Shown here piece by piece: positions 47,427-61,200 of a DNA stretch of 64,000 bases (within the stretch, counting starts at the first letter, position 1; each line of letters opens with the position of its first letter). A model generated the notes under the pieces. The model had not been told where the DNA came from and did no database searches. It saw only the letters and a list, made by a program, of their open reading frames with translations. The position numbers and the translations under genes were made by a program. Origin of the DNA: Acanthosepion lycidas (Eukaryota; Mollusca; Cephalopoda; Sepiida; Sepiidae); NCBI GenBank assembly GCA_963932145.1, contig OZ010577.1:16283889-16347888 (forward strand). The letters run 5' to 3'.

Positions 47427-50400
47427 GTGAGCGTAGCATGCAAAGGTTACGACTCACGTAACAGGGATTTCCTTGAAAAAATGTGTGGACGCAAAATGGG
47501 TGATCGCTGTATGTTTCTCTCCTGCCGTGCGTTCTATTTACCTTTACATTCTTTCAATTAACTTTATGAACAGGCAAGAGCCTCCTCTAAAACCGGCTTA
47601 CAATTATTTTTCATTCGAACTCATACAGTGAGCGTAGCATGCAAAGGATACAATTCATATAACAGGGATTTCCTTGAAAAACTGTGTGGACGCAAAATGG
47701 GTAATCGCTGTATGTTTCTCTCCTGCCGTGCGTTCTATTTACCTTTACATTATTTCATTTCATTTTATGAACAGGCAAGGGCCTCCTCTAAAACCGGTTT
47801 ACAATTATTTTTCATTCGACTTCATACAGTGAGCGTAGCATGCAAAGTTTACGACTCACGTAACAGGGATTTCCTTGAAAAACTGTGTGGACGCAAAATG
47901 GGTGATCGCTGTATGTTTCTCTCCTGCCGTGCGTTCTATTTAACTTTACATTCTTTCATTTAACTTTATGAACAGGCAAGAGCCTCCTCTAAAAGCTGCT
48001 TACAATTATTTTTCATTCGAACTCATACAGTGAGCGTAGCATGCAAAGGTTACGACTCACGTAACAGGGATTTCCTTGAAAAACTGTGCGGACGCAAAAT
48101 GGGTGATCGCTGTATGTTTCTCTCCTGCCGTGCGTTCTATTTACCTTTACATTCTTTCATTTAACTTTATGAACAGGCAAGAGGCTCCTCTAAAATCTGC
48201 TTACAATTATTTTTCATTCGAACTCATACAGTGAGCGTAGCATGCAAAGGTTACGACTCACGTAACAGGGATTTCCTTGAAAAACTGTGTGGACGCAAAA
48301 TGGGTGATCGCTGTATGTTTCTCTCCTGCCGTGCGTTCTATTTACCTTTACATTCTTTCATTTCACTTCATGAACAGGCAAGGGCCTCCTCTAAAACCGG
48401 CTTACAATTATTTTTCATTCGAACTCATACAGTGAGCGTAGCATGCAAAGGTTACGACTCACATAACAGGGATTTCCTTGAAAAACTGTGTGGACGCAAA
48501 ATGGGTGATCGCTGTATGTTTCTCTCCTGCCGTGCGTTCTATTTACCTTTACATTCTTTCATTTCACTCTATGAACAGGCAAGGGCCTCCTCTAAAATCG
48601 GCTTACAATTATTTTTCATTCGAACTCATACAGTGAGCGTAGCATGCAAAGGATACTATTCATATAACAGGGATTTCCTTGAAAAACTGTGTGGACGCAA
48701 AATGGGTGATCGCTGTATGTTTCTCTCCTGCCGTGCGTTCTATTTACCTTTACATTCTTTCATTTAACTTTATGAACAGGCAAGGGCCTCCTCTAAAACC
48801 GGCTTACAATTATTTTTCATTCGAACTCATACAGTGAGCGTAGCATGCAAAGGATACTATTCATATAACAGGGATTTCCTTGAAAAACTGTGTGGACGGA
48901 AAATGGGTGATCGCTGTATGTTTCTCTCCTGCCGTGCGTTCTATTTACCTTTACATTCTTTCATTTCACTTTATGAACAGGCAAGAGCCTCCTCTAAAAC
49001 CGGCTTACAATTATTTTTCATTCGAACTCATAGTGAGCGTAGCATGCAAAGGATACTATTCATATAACAGGGATTTCCTTGAAAAACTGTGTGGACGCAA
49101 AGTGGGTGATCGCTGTATGTTTCTCTCCTGCCGTGCGTTCTATTTACCTTTACATTCTTTCATTTAACTTTATGAACAGGCAAGAGGCTCCTCAAAAAGC
49201 TGCTTACAATTATTTTTCATTCGTACTCATACAGTGAGCGTAGCATGCATAGGTTACGATGCACGTAACAGGGATTTCCTTGAAAAACTGTGTGGACGCA
49301 AAATGGGTGATCGCTGTATGTTTCTCTCCTCCCGTGCGTTCTGTTTACCTTTACATTCTTTCATTTAACTTTATGAACAGGCAAGAGCCTCCTCTAAAAC
49401 CTGCTTACAATTATTTTTCATTCGAACTCATACAGTGAGCGCTGCATGCAAAGGATACGATTCATATCACAGGGATTTCCTTGAAAAACTGTTTAGACGC
49501 AAAATGGGTGATCGCTGTATGTTTCTCTCCTGCCGTGCGTTCTATTTACCTTTACATTGTTACATTTAACATTATGAACAGGCAAGAGGCTCCTTTAAAA
49601 GCTGCTTACAATCATTTTTCATTCGAACTCATACAGTGAGCGTAGCATGCAAAGGTTACGACTCACGTAACAGGGATTTTCTTGAAAAACTGCGTGGACG
49701 CAAAATGGGTGGTCGCTGTATGTTTCTCTCCTGCCGTGCGTTCTATTTACCTTTACATTCTTTCATTTAACTTTATGAACAGGCAAGAGCCTCCTCTAAA
49801 AGCTGCTTACTATTATTTTTCATTCGAACTCATACAGTGAGCGTAGCATGCAAAGGTTACGACTCACGTAACAAAGATTTCCTTGAAAAACTGTGTGGAC
49901 GCAAAATGGGTGATCGCTGTATGTTTCTCTCCTGCCGTGCGTTCTATTTACCTTTACATTCTTTCATTTAACTTTATGAACAGGCAAGAGCCTCCTCTAA
50001 AAGCTGCTTACAATTATTTTTCATTCGAACTCATACAGTGAGCGTAGCATGCAAAGGTTACGACTCACGTAACAGGGATGTCCTTGAAAAACTGTGTGGA
50101 CGCAAAATGGGTGATCGCTGTATTTTTCTGTCCTGCCGTGCGTTCTATTTACCTTTACATTCTTTCATTTAACTTTATGAACAGGCAAGAGGCTACTCTA
50201 AAAGCTGCTTACAATTATTTTCCATTCGAACTCATACAGTGAGCGTAGCATGCAAAGGTTACGACTCATGTTACAGGGATTTCCTTGAAAAACTGTGTGG
50301 ACGCAAAATGGGTGATCGCTGTATGTTTCTCTCCTGCCGTGCGTTCTATTTACCTTTACATACTTTCATTTAACTTTATGAACAGGCAAGAGCCTCCTCT

Positions 50401-50439
50401 AAAAGCTACTTGCAATTATTTTTCCTTCGAACTCATACA
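47427..50439 (+). repeat. 3013-bp 15-mer, tandem copy 1
   Basis: Fifteen monomers, one of them 199 bp (48834-49032, CATAGTGAGCG with two bases lost). Distinct monomers include AAAAAATGTG (47427), TTTCACTTC with ATGAACAGG (48231), ACTCACATAAC (48432), GCATAGGTTACGATGCACG (49234), GCGCTGCATGC with CTGTTTAGACG (49435), GGATTTTCTTG with CTGCGTGG (49636), AACAAAGATTT (49837), GGATGTCC (50038) and ACTTGCAATT (50239). All of these recur in copy 2. Confidence 0.95.
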
Positions 50440-53400
50440 GTGAGCGTAGCATGCAAAGGTTACGACTCACGTAACAGGGATTTCCTTGAAAAAATGTGTG
50501 GACGCAAAATGGGTGATCGCTGTATGTTTCTCTCCTGCCGTGCGTTCTATTTACCTTTACATTCTTTCAATTAACTTTATGAACAGGCAAGAGCCTCCTC
50601 TAAAACCGGCTTACAATTATTTTTCATTCGAACTCATACAGTGAGCGTAGCATGCAAAGGATACAATTCATATAACAGGGATTTCCTTGAAAAACTGTGT
50701 GGACGCAAAGTGGGTGATCGCTGTATGTTTCTCTCCTGCCGTGCGTTCTATTTACCTTTACATTCTTTCATTTCACTTTATGAACAGGCAAGAGCCTCCT
50801 CTAAAACCGGCTTACAATTATTTTTCATTCGAACTTATACAGTGAGCGTAGCATGCAAAGGTTACGACTCACGTAACAGGGATTTCCTTGAAAAACTGTG
50901 TGGACGCAAAATGGGTGATCGCTGTATGTTTCTCTCCTGCCGTGCGTTCTATTTAACTTTACATTCTTTCATTTAACTTTATGAACAGGCAAGAGCCTCC
51001 TCTAAAAGCTGCTTACAATTATTTTTCATTCAAACTCATACAGTGAGCGTAGCATGCAAAGGTTACGACTCACGTAACAGGGATTTCCTTGAAAAACTGT
51101 GCGGACGCAAAATGGGTGATCGCTGTATGTTTCTCTCCTGCCGTGCGTTCTATTTACCTTTACATTCTTTCATTTAACTTTATGAACAGGCAAGAGGCTC
51201 CTCTAAAATCTGCTTACAATTATTTTTCATTCGAACTCATACAGTGAGCGTAGCATGCAAAGGTTACGACTCACGTAACAGGGATTTCCTTGAAAAACTG
51301 TGTGGACGCAAAATGGGTGATCGCTGTATGTTTCTCTCCTGCCGTGCGTTCTATTTACCTTTACATTCTTTCATTTCACTTCATGAACAGGCAAGGGCCT
51401 CCTCTAAAACCGGCTTACAATTATTTTTCATTCGAACTCATACAGTGAGCGTAGCATGCAAAGGTTACGACTCACATAACAGGGATTTCCTTGAAAAACT
51501 GTGTGGACGCAAAATGGGTGATCGCTGTATGTTTCTCTCCTGCCGTGCGTTCTATTTACCTTTACATTCTTTCATTTCACTCTATGAACAGGCAAGGGCT
51601 TCCTCTAAAATCGGCTTACAATTATTTTTCATTCGAACTCATACAGTGAGCGTAGCATGCAAAGGATACTATTCATATAACAGGGATTTCCTTGAAAAAC
51701 TGTGTGGACGCAAAATGGGTGATCGCTGTATGTTTCTCTCCTGCCGTGCGTTCTATTTACCTTTACATTCTTTCATTTAACTTTATGAACAGGCAAGGGC
51801 CTCCTCTAAAACCGGCTTACAATTATTTTTCATTCGAACTCATACAGTGAGCGTAGCATGCAAAGGATACTATTCATATAACAGGGATTTCCTTGAAAAA
51901 CTGTGTGGACGGAAAATGGGTGATCGCTGTATGTTTCTCTCCTGCCGTGCGTTCTATTTACCTTTACATTCTTTCATTTCACTTTATGAACAGGCAAGAG
52001 CCTCCTCTAAAACCGGCTTACAATTATTTTTCATTCGAACTCATAGTGAGCGTAGCATGCAAAGGATACTATTCATATAACAGGGATTTCCTTGAAAAAC
52101 TGTGTGGACGCAAAGTGGGTGATCGCTGTATGTTTCTCTCCTGCCGTGCGTTCTATTTACCTTTACATTCTTTCATTTAACTTTATGAACAGGCAAGAGG
52201 CTCCTCAAAAAGCTGCTTACAATTATTTTTCATTCGTACTCATACAGTGAGCGTAGCATGCATAGGTTACGATGCACGTAACAGGGATTTCCTTGAAAAA
52301 CTGTGTGGACGCAAAATGGGTGATCGCTGTATGTTTCTCTCCTCCCGTGCGTTCTGTTTACCTTTACATTCTTTCATTTAACTTTATGAACAGGCAAGAG
52401 CCTCCTCTAAAACCTGCTTACAATTATTTTTCATTCGAACTCATACAGTGAGCGCTGCATGCAAAGGATACGATTCATATCACAGGGATTTCCTTGAAAA
52501 ACTGTTTAGACGCAAAATGGGTGATCGCTGTATGTTTCTCTCCTGCCGTGCGTTCTATTTACCTTTACATTGTTACATTTAACATTATGAACAGGCAAGA
52601 GGCTCCTTTAAAAGCTGCTTACAATCATTTTTCATTCGAACTCATACAGTGAGCGTAGCATGCAAAGGTTACGACTCACGTAACAGGGATTTTCTTGAAA
52701 AACTGCGTGGACGCAAAATGGGTGGTCGCTGTATGTTTCTCTCCTGCCGTGCGTTCTATTTACCTTTACATTCTTTCATTTAACTTTATGAACAGGCAAG
52801 AGCCTCCTCTAAAAGCTGCTTACTATTATTTTTCATTCGAACTCATACAGTGAGCGTAGCATGCAAAGGTTACGACTCACGTAACAAAGATTTCCTTGAA
52901 AAACTGTGTGGACGCAAAATGGGTGATCGCTGTATGTTTCTCTCCTGCCGTGCGTTCTATTTACCTTTACATTCTTTCATTTAACTTTATGAACAGGCAA
53001 GAGCCTCCTCTAAAAGCTGCTTACAATTATTTTTCATTCGAACTCATACAGTGAGCGTAGCATGCAAAGGTTACGACTCACGTAACAGGGATGTCCTTGA
53101 AAAACTGTGTGGACGCAAAATGGGTGATCGCTGTATTTTTCTGTCCTGCCGTGCGTTCTATTTACCTTTACATTCTTTCATTTAACTTTATGAACAGGCA
53201 AGAGGCTACTCTAAAAGCTGCTTACAATTATTTTCCATTCGAACTCATACAGTGAGCGTAGCATGCAAAGGTTACGACTCATGTTACAGGGATTTCCTTG
53301 AAAAACTGTGTGGACGCAAAATGGGTGATCGCTGTATGTTTCTCTCCTGCCGTGCGTTCTATTTACCTTTACATACTTTCATTTAACTTTATGAACAGGC

Positions 53401-53452
53401 AAGAGCCTCCTCTAAAAGCTACTTGCAATTATTTTTCCTTCGAACTCATACA
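50440..53452 (+). repeat. 3013-bp 15-mer, tandem copy 2
   Basis: All fifteen monomers of copy 1 recur in order 3013 bp later, including the 199-bp monomer at 51847-52045. Over the last twelve monomers I found only two differences: CATTCAAAC against CATTCGAAC just before 51043, and GGGCTTCC against GGGCCTCC near 51599. The second monomer differs from copy 1 at about seven places, a contrast described in the findings. Confidence 0.95.
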
Positions 53453-55262
53453 GTGAGCGTAGCATGCAAAGGTTACGACTCACGTAACAGGGATGTCCTT
53501 TAAAAACTGTGTGGACGCAAAATGGGTGATCGCTGTATTTTTCTCTCCTGCCGTGCGTTCTATTTACCTTTACATTCTTTCATTTAACTTTATGAACAGG
53601 CAAGAGGCTCCTCTAAAAGCTGCTTACAATTATTTTTCATTCGAACTCATACAGTGAGCGTAGCATGCAAAGGTTACGACTCATGTAACAGGGATTTCCT
53701 TGAAAAACTGTGTGGACGCAAAATGGGTGATCGCTGTATGTTTCTCTCCTGCCGTGCGTTCTATTTACCTTTACATACTTTCATTTAACTTTATGAACAG
53801 GCAAGAGCCTCCTCTAAAATCGGCTTACAATTATTTTTTCATTCGAACTCATACAGTGAGCCAAGCATGCAAACGTTACGACTCACGTAACAGTGATTTC
53901 CTTGAAAAACTGTGTGGACGCAAAGTGGGTGATCGCTGTATGTTTCTCTCCCGCCGTGCGTTCTATTTACCTTTAGATTCTTACATTTCACTTTATGAAC
54001 AGGCAAGAGCCTCCTCTAAAAGCTGCTTACAATTATTTTTCATTCGAACTCATACAGTGAGCGTAGCATGCAAAGGTTACGACTCACGTAACAGGGATTT
54101 CCTTGAAAAACTGTTTGGACGCAAAATGGGTGATCGCTGTATGTTTCTCTCCTGCCGTGCGTTCTATTTACCTTTACATTCTTTCATTTAACTTTATGAA
54201 CAGGCAAGAGACTCCTCTAAAAGCTGCTTACAATTATTTTTCATTCGAACTCATACATTGAGCGTAGCATGCAAAGGTTACGACTCACGTAACAGGGATT
54301 TCCTTGAAAAACTGTGAGGACGCAAAATGGGTGATCGCTGTATGTTTCTCTCCTGCCGTGCGTTCTATTTACCTTTACATTCTTTCATTTCACTTTATGA
54401 ACAGGCAAGGGTCTTCTCTGAAACCGGCTTACAATTATTTTTCATTCGAACTCATACAGTGAGCGTAGCATGCAAAGGATACTATTCATATAACAGGGAT
54501 TTCCTTGAAAAACTGTGTGGACGCAAAGTGGGTGATCGCTGTATGTTTCTCTCCTGCCGTGCGTTCTATTTACCTTTACATTCTTTCATTTAACTTTATG
54601 AACAGGCAAGGGGCTCCTCTAAAAGCTGCTTACAATTATTTTTCATTCGAACTCATACAGTGAGCGCTGCATGCAAAGGATACGATTCATATAACAGGGA
54701 TTTCCTTGAAAAACTGTTTAGACGCAAAATGGGCGATCGCTGTATGTTTCTCTCCTGCCGTGCGTTCTATTTACCTTTACATTCTTTCATTTAACTTTAT
54801 GAACAGGCAAGAGCCTCCTCTAAAAGCTGCTTACAATTATTTTTCATTCGAACTCATACAGTGAGCGTAGCATGCAAAGGTTACGACTCACGTAACAGGG
54901 ATGTCCTTGAAAAACTGTGTGGACGCAAAATGGGTGATCGCTGTATGTTTCTCTCGTGCCGTGCGTTCTATTTACCTTTACATTCTTTCATTTAACTTTA
55001 TGAACAGGCAAGAGGCTCCTCTAAAAGCTGCTTACAATTATTTTTCATTCGAACTCATACAGTGAGCGTAGCATGCAAAGGTTACGACTCACGTAACAGA
55101 GATTTGCTTGAAAAACTGTGTGGACGCAAAATGGGTGATCGCTGTATGTTTCTCTCCTGCCGTGCGTTCTATTTACCTTTACATTCTTTCATTTAACTTT
55201 ATGAACAGGCAAGAGCCTCCTCTAAAAGCTGCTTACAATTATTTTTCATTCGAACTCATACA
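53453..55262 (+). repeat. 8-mer-spaced block (1609-bp period)
   Basis: The 53654 and 53856 monomers (ACTCATGTAAC with a six-T run; then CAAACGTTAC with CAGTGATTTCC) are repeated 1609 bp later at 55263 and 55465. Between them are a readthrough A with AGGGTCTTCTCTG (54258), a B with GCAAAGTGGG (54459) and a second relative of the CTGTTTAGACG monomer (54660). Confidence 0.78.
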
Positions 55263-58200
55263 GTGAGCGTAGCATGCAAAGGTTACGACTCATGTAACAG
55301 GGATTTCCTTGAAAAACTGTGTGGACGCAAAATGGGTGATCGCTGTATGTTTCTCTCCTGCCGTGCGTTCTATTTACCTTTACATACTTTCATTTAACTT
55401 TATGGACAGGCAAGAGCCTCCTCTAAAATCGGCTTACAATTACTTTTTCATTCGAACTCATACAGTGAGCCTAGCATGCAAACGTTACGACTCACGTAAC
55501 AGTGATTTCCTTGAAAAACTGTGTGGACGCAAAGTGGGTGATCGCTGTATGTTTCTCTCCCGCCGTGCGTTCTATTTACCTTTACATTCTTACATTTCAC
55601 TTTATGAACAGGCAAGAGCCTCCTCTAAAAGCTGCTTACAATTATTTTTCATTCGAACTCATACAGTGAGCGTAGCATGCAAAGGTTACGACTCACGTAA
55701 CAGGGATTTCCTTGAAAAACTGTGTGGACGCAAAATGGGTGGTCGCTGTATGTTTCTCTCCTGCCGTGCGTTCTATTTACCTTTACATTCTTTCATTTAA
55801 CTTTATGAACAGGCAAGAGCCTCCTCTAAAAGCTGCTTACTATTATTTTTCATTCGAACTCATACAGTGAGCGTAGCATGCAAAGGTTACGACTCACGTA
55901 ACAAAGATTTCCTTGAAAAACTGTGTGGACGCAAAATGGGTGATCGCTGTATGTTTCTCTCCTGCCGTGCGTTCTATTTACCTTTACATTCTTTCATTTA
56001 ACTTTATGACCAGGCAAGAGCCTCCTCTAAAATGCTTACAATTATTTTTCATTCGAACTCATACAGTGAGCGTAGCATGCAAAGGTTACGACTCACGTAA
56101 CAGGGATGTCCTTGAAAAACTGTGTGGACGCAAAATGGGTGATCGCTGTACTTTTCTCTCCTGCCGTGCGTTCTATTTACCTTTACATTCTTTCATTTAA
56201 CTTTATGAACAGGCAAGAGGCTCCTCTAAAAGTTGCTTACAATTATTTTTCATTCGAACTCAAACAGTGAGCGTAGCATGCAAAGGTTACGACTCACGTA
56301 ACAGGGATTTCCTTGAAAAACTGTGTGGACGCAAAATGGGTGATCGCTGTATGTTTCTCTCCTGCCGTGCGTTCTATTTACCTTTACATTCTTTCATTTA
56401 ACTTTATGAACAGGCAAGAGGCTCCTCTAAAAGCTGCTTACAATTATTTTTCATTCGAACTCATACATTGAGCGTAGCATGCAAAGGTTACGACTCACGT
56501 AACAGGGATTTCCTTGAAAAACTGTGTGGACGCAAAATGGGTGATCGCTGTATGTTTCTCTCCTGCCGTGCGTTCTATTCACCTTTACATTCTTTCATTT
56601 CACTTTATGAACAGGCAAGGGTCGTCTCTAAAACCGGCTTACAATTATTTTTCATTCGAACTCATACAGTGAGCGTAGCATGCAAAGGATACTATTCATA
56701 TAACAGGGATTTCCTTGAAAAACTGTGTGGACGCAAAATGAGTGATCGCTGTATGTTTCTCTCCCGCCGTGCTTTCTATTTACCTTTACATTCTTTCATT
56801 TAACTTCATGAACAGGCAAGAGGCTCCTCTATAAGCTGCATACAATTATTTTTCATTCGAACTCATACAGTGAGCGTAGCATGCAAAGGTTACGATTCAC
56901 GTAACAGGGATTTCCTTGAAAAACTGTGTGGACGCAAAATGGGTGATCGCTGTATGTTTCTCTCCTGCCGTGCGTTCTATTTACCTTTACATTCTTTCAT
57001 TTAACTTTATGAACAGGCAAGAGGCTCCTCTAAAAGCTGTTTACAATTATTTTTCATTCGAACTCATACAGTGAGCCTAGCATGCAAAGGTTACGACTCA
57101 CGCAACAGAGATTTCCTTGAAAAACTGTGTGGACGCAAAATGGGTGATCGCTGTATGTTTCTCTCCTGCCGTGCGTTCTATTTACCTTTACATTCTTTCA
57201 TTTAACTTTATGAACAGGCAAGAGCCTCCTCTAAAAGCTGCTTACAATTATTTTTCATTCGAACTCATACAGTGAGCGTAGCATGCAAAGGTTACGACTC
57301 ATGTAACAGGGATTTCCTTGAAAAACTGTGTGGTCGCAAAATGGGTGATCGCTGTATGTTTCTCTCCTGCCGTGCGTTCTATTTACCTTTACATTCTTTC
57401 ATTTAACTTCATGAACAGGCAAGAGGCTCCTCTAAAAGCTGCTTACAATTATTTTTCATTCGAACTCATACAGTGAGCGTAGCATGCAAAGGTTACGACT
57501 CACGTAACAGGGATTTCCTTGAAAAACTGTGTGGACGCAAAATGGGTGATCGCTGTATGTTTCTCTCCTGCCGTGCGTTCTATTTACCTTTACATTCTTT
57601 CATTTAACTTTATGAACAGGCAAGAGCCTCCTCTAAAATCGGCTTACAATTATTTTTTCATTCGAACTCATACAGTGAGCGTAGCATGCAAACGTTACGA
57701 CTCACGTAACAGGGATTTCCTTGAAAAACTGTGTGGACGCAAAATGGGTGATCGCTGTATGTTTCTCTCCCGCCGTGCTTTCAATTTACCTTTACATTCT
57801 TTCATTTAACTTCATGAACAGGCAAGAGGCTCCTCTATAAGCTGCTTACAATTATTTTTCATTCGAACTCATACAGTGAGCGTAGCATGCAAAGGTTACG
57901 ACTCACGTAACAGGGATTTCCTTGAAAAACTGTGTGGACGCAAAATGGGTGATCGCTGTATGTTTCTCTCCTGCCGTGCGTTCTATTTACCTTTACATTC
58001 TTTCATTTAACTTTATGAACAGGCAAGAGCCTCCTCTAAAAGCTGCTTACAATTATTTTTCATTCGAACTCATACAGTGAGCGTAGCATGCAAAGGTTGC
58101 GACTCACGTAACAGAGATTTCCTTGAAAAACTGTGTGGACGCAAAATGGGTGATCGCTGTATGTTTCTCTCCTGCCGTGCGTTCTATTTACCTTTACATT

Positions 58201-61200
58201 CTTTCATTTAACTTTATGAACAGGCAAGAGCCTCCTCTAAAAGCTGCTTACAATTATTTTTCATTCGAACTCATACAGTGAGCGTAGCATGCAAAGGTTA
58301 CGACTCATGTAACAGAGATTTCCTTGAAAAACTGTGTGGTCGCAAAATGGTTGATCGCTGTATGTTTCTCTCCTGCCGTGCGTTCTATTTACCTTTACAT
58401 TCTTGCATTTAACTTTATGAACAGGCAAGAGCCTCCTCTAAAATCGGCTTACAATTATTTTTTCATTCGAACTCATACAGTGAGCGTAGCATGCAAACGT
58501 TACGACTCACGTAACAGGGATTTCCTTGAAAAACTGTGTGGACGCAAAATGGGTGATCGCTGTATGTTTCTCTCCTGCCGTGCGTTCTATTTACCTTTAC
58601 ATTCTATCATTTAACTTTATGAACAGGCAAGAGGCTCCTCTAAAAGCTGCTTAGAATTATTTTTCATTCGAACTCATACAGTGAGCGTAGCATGCAAAGG
58701 TTACGACTCACGTAACAGGGATTTCCTTGAAAAATTGTGTGGACGCAAAATGGGTGATCGCTGTATGTTTCTCTCCTGCCGTGCGTTCTCTTTACCTTTA
58801 CATTCTTTCATTTCACTTTATGAACAGGCAAGGGTCTTCTCTAAAACCGGCTTACAATTATTTTTCATTCGAACTCATACAGTGAGCGTAGCATGCAAAG
58901 GATACTATTCATATAACAGGGATTTCCTTGAAAAACTGTGTGGACGCAAAGTGGGTGATCGCTGTATGTTTCTCTCCTGCCGTGCGTTCTATTTACCTTT
59001 ACATTCTTTCATTTAACTTGATGAACAGGCAAGAGGCTCCTCTAAAAGCTGCTTACAATTATTTTTCATTCGAACTCGTACAGTGAGCGTAGCATGCAAA
59101 GATTACGACTCACGTAACAGGGATTTCCTTGAAAAACTGTGTGGACGCAAAATGGGTGATCGCTGTATGTTTCTCTCCTGCCGTGCGTTCTATTTACCTT
59201 TACATTCTTTCTTTTAACTTTATGAACAGGCAAGAGGCTCCTCTAAAAGCTGCTTACAATTATTTTTCATTCGAACTCATACAGTGAGCGTAGCATGCAA
59301 AGGATACGACTCACGTAACAGGGATTTCCTTGAAAAACTGTGTGGACGCAAAATGGGTGATCGCTGTATGTTTCTCTCCTGCCGTGCGTTCTATTTACCT
59401 TTACATTCTTTCATTTAACTTTATGAACAGGCAAGAGGCTCCTCTAAAAGCTACTTACAATTATTTTTCATTCGAACTCATACAGTGAGCGTAGCATGCA
59501 AAGATTACGACTCACGTAACAGGGATTTCCTTGAAAAACTGTGTGGACGCAAAATGGGTGATCGCTGTATGTTTCTCTCCGGCCGTGCGTTCTATTTACC
59601 TTTACATTCTTTCATTTAACTTTATGAACAGGCAAGAGGCTCCTCTAAAAGCTGCTTACAATTATTTTTCATTCGAACTCATACAGTGAGCGTAGCATGC
59701 AAAGGTTACGACTCACGTAACAGGGATTTCCTTGAAAAACTGTGTGGACGCAAAATGGGTGATCGCTGTATGTTTCTCTCCTGCCGTGCGTTCTATTTAC
59801 CTTTACATTCTTTCATTTCACTTTATGAACAGGCAACGGTCTCCTCTAAAACCGGCTTACAATTATTTTTCATTCGAACTCATACAGTGAGCGTAGCATG
59901 CAAAGGATACTATTCATATAACAGGGATTTCCTTGAAAAACTGTGTGGACGCAAAGTGGGTGATCGCTGTATGTTTCTCTCCTGCCGTGCGTTCTATTTA
60001 CCTTTACATTCTTTCATTTAACTTTATGAACAGGCAAGAGCCTCCTCTAAAAGCTGCTTACAATTATTCTTCATTCGAACTCATACAGTGAGCGTAGCAT
60101 GCAAAGGTTACGACTCACGTAACAGGGATTTCCTTGAAAAACTGTGTGGACGCAAAATGGGTGATCGCTGTATGTTTCTCTCCTGCCGTGCGTTCTATTT
60201 ACCTTTACATTCTTTCATTTAACTTTATGAACAGGCAAGAGCCTCCTCTAAAAGCTGCTTACAATTATTTTTCATTCGAACTCATACAGTGAGCGTAGCA
60301 TGCAAAGGTTACGACTCATGTAACAGGGATTTCCTTGAAAAACTGTGTGGTCGCAAAATGGGTGATCGCTGTATGTTTCTCTCCTGCCGTGCGTTCTATT
60401 TACCTTTACATTCTTTCATTTAACTTTATGAACAGGCAAGAGGCTCCTCTAAAAGCTGCTTACAATTATTTTTCATTCGAACTCATACAGTGAGCGTAGC
60501 ATGCAAAGGTTACGACTCACGTAACAGGGATTTCCTTGAAAAACTGTGTGGACGCAAAATGGGTGATCGCTGTATGTTTCTCTCCTGCCGTGCGTTCTAT
60601 TTACCTTTACATTCTTTCATTTAACTTTATGAACAGGCAAGAGCCTCCTCTAAAATCGGCTTACAATTATTTTTTCATTCGAACTCATACAGTGAGCGTA
60701 GCATGCAAACGTTACGACTCACGTAACAGGGATTTCCTTGAAAAACTGTGTGGACGCAAAATGGGTGATCGCTGTATGTTTCTCTCCTGCCGTGCGTTCT
60801 ATTTACCTTTACATTCTTTCATTTAACTTTATGAACAGGCAAGAGGCTCCTCTAAAAGCTGCTTAGAATTATTTTTCATTCGAACACATACAGTGAGCGT
60901 AGCATGCAAAGGTTACGACTCACGTAACAGGGATTTCCTTGAAAAACTGTGTGGACGCAAAATGGGTGATCGCTGTATGTTTCTCTCCTGCCGTGCGTTC
61001 TATTTACCTTTACATTCTTTCATTTAACTTTATGAACAGGCAAGAGCCTCCTCTAATATCGGCTTACAATTATTTTTTCATTCGAACTCATACAGTGAGC
61101 GTAGCATGCAAACGTTACGACTCACGTAACAGGGATTTCCTCGAAAAACTGTGTGGACGCAAAATGTGTGATCGCTGTATGTTTCTCTCCTGCCGTGCGT

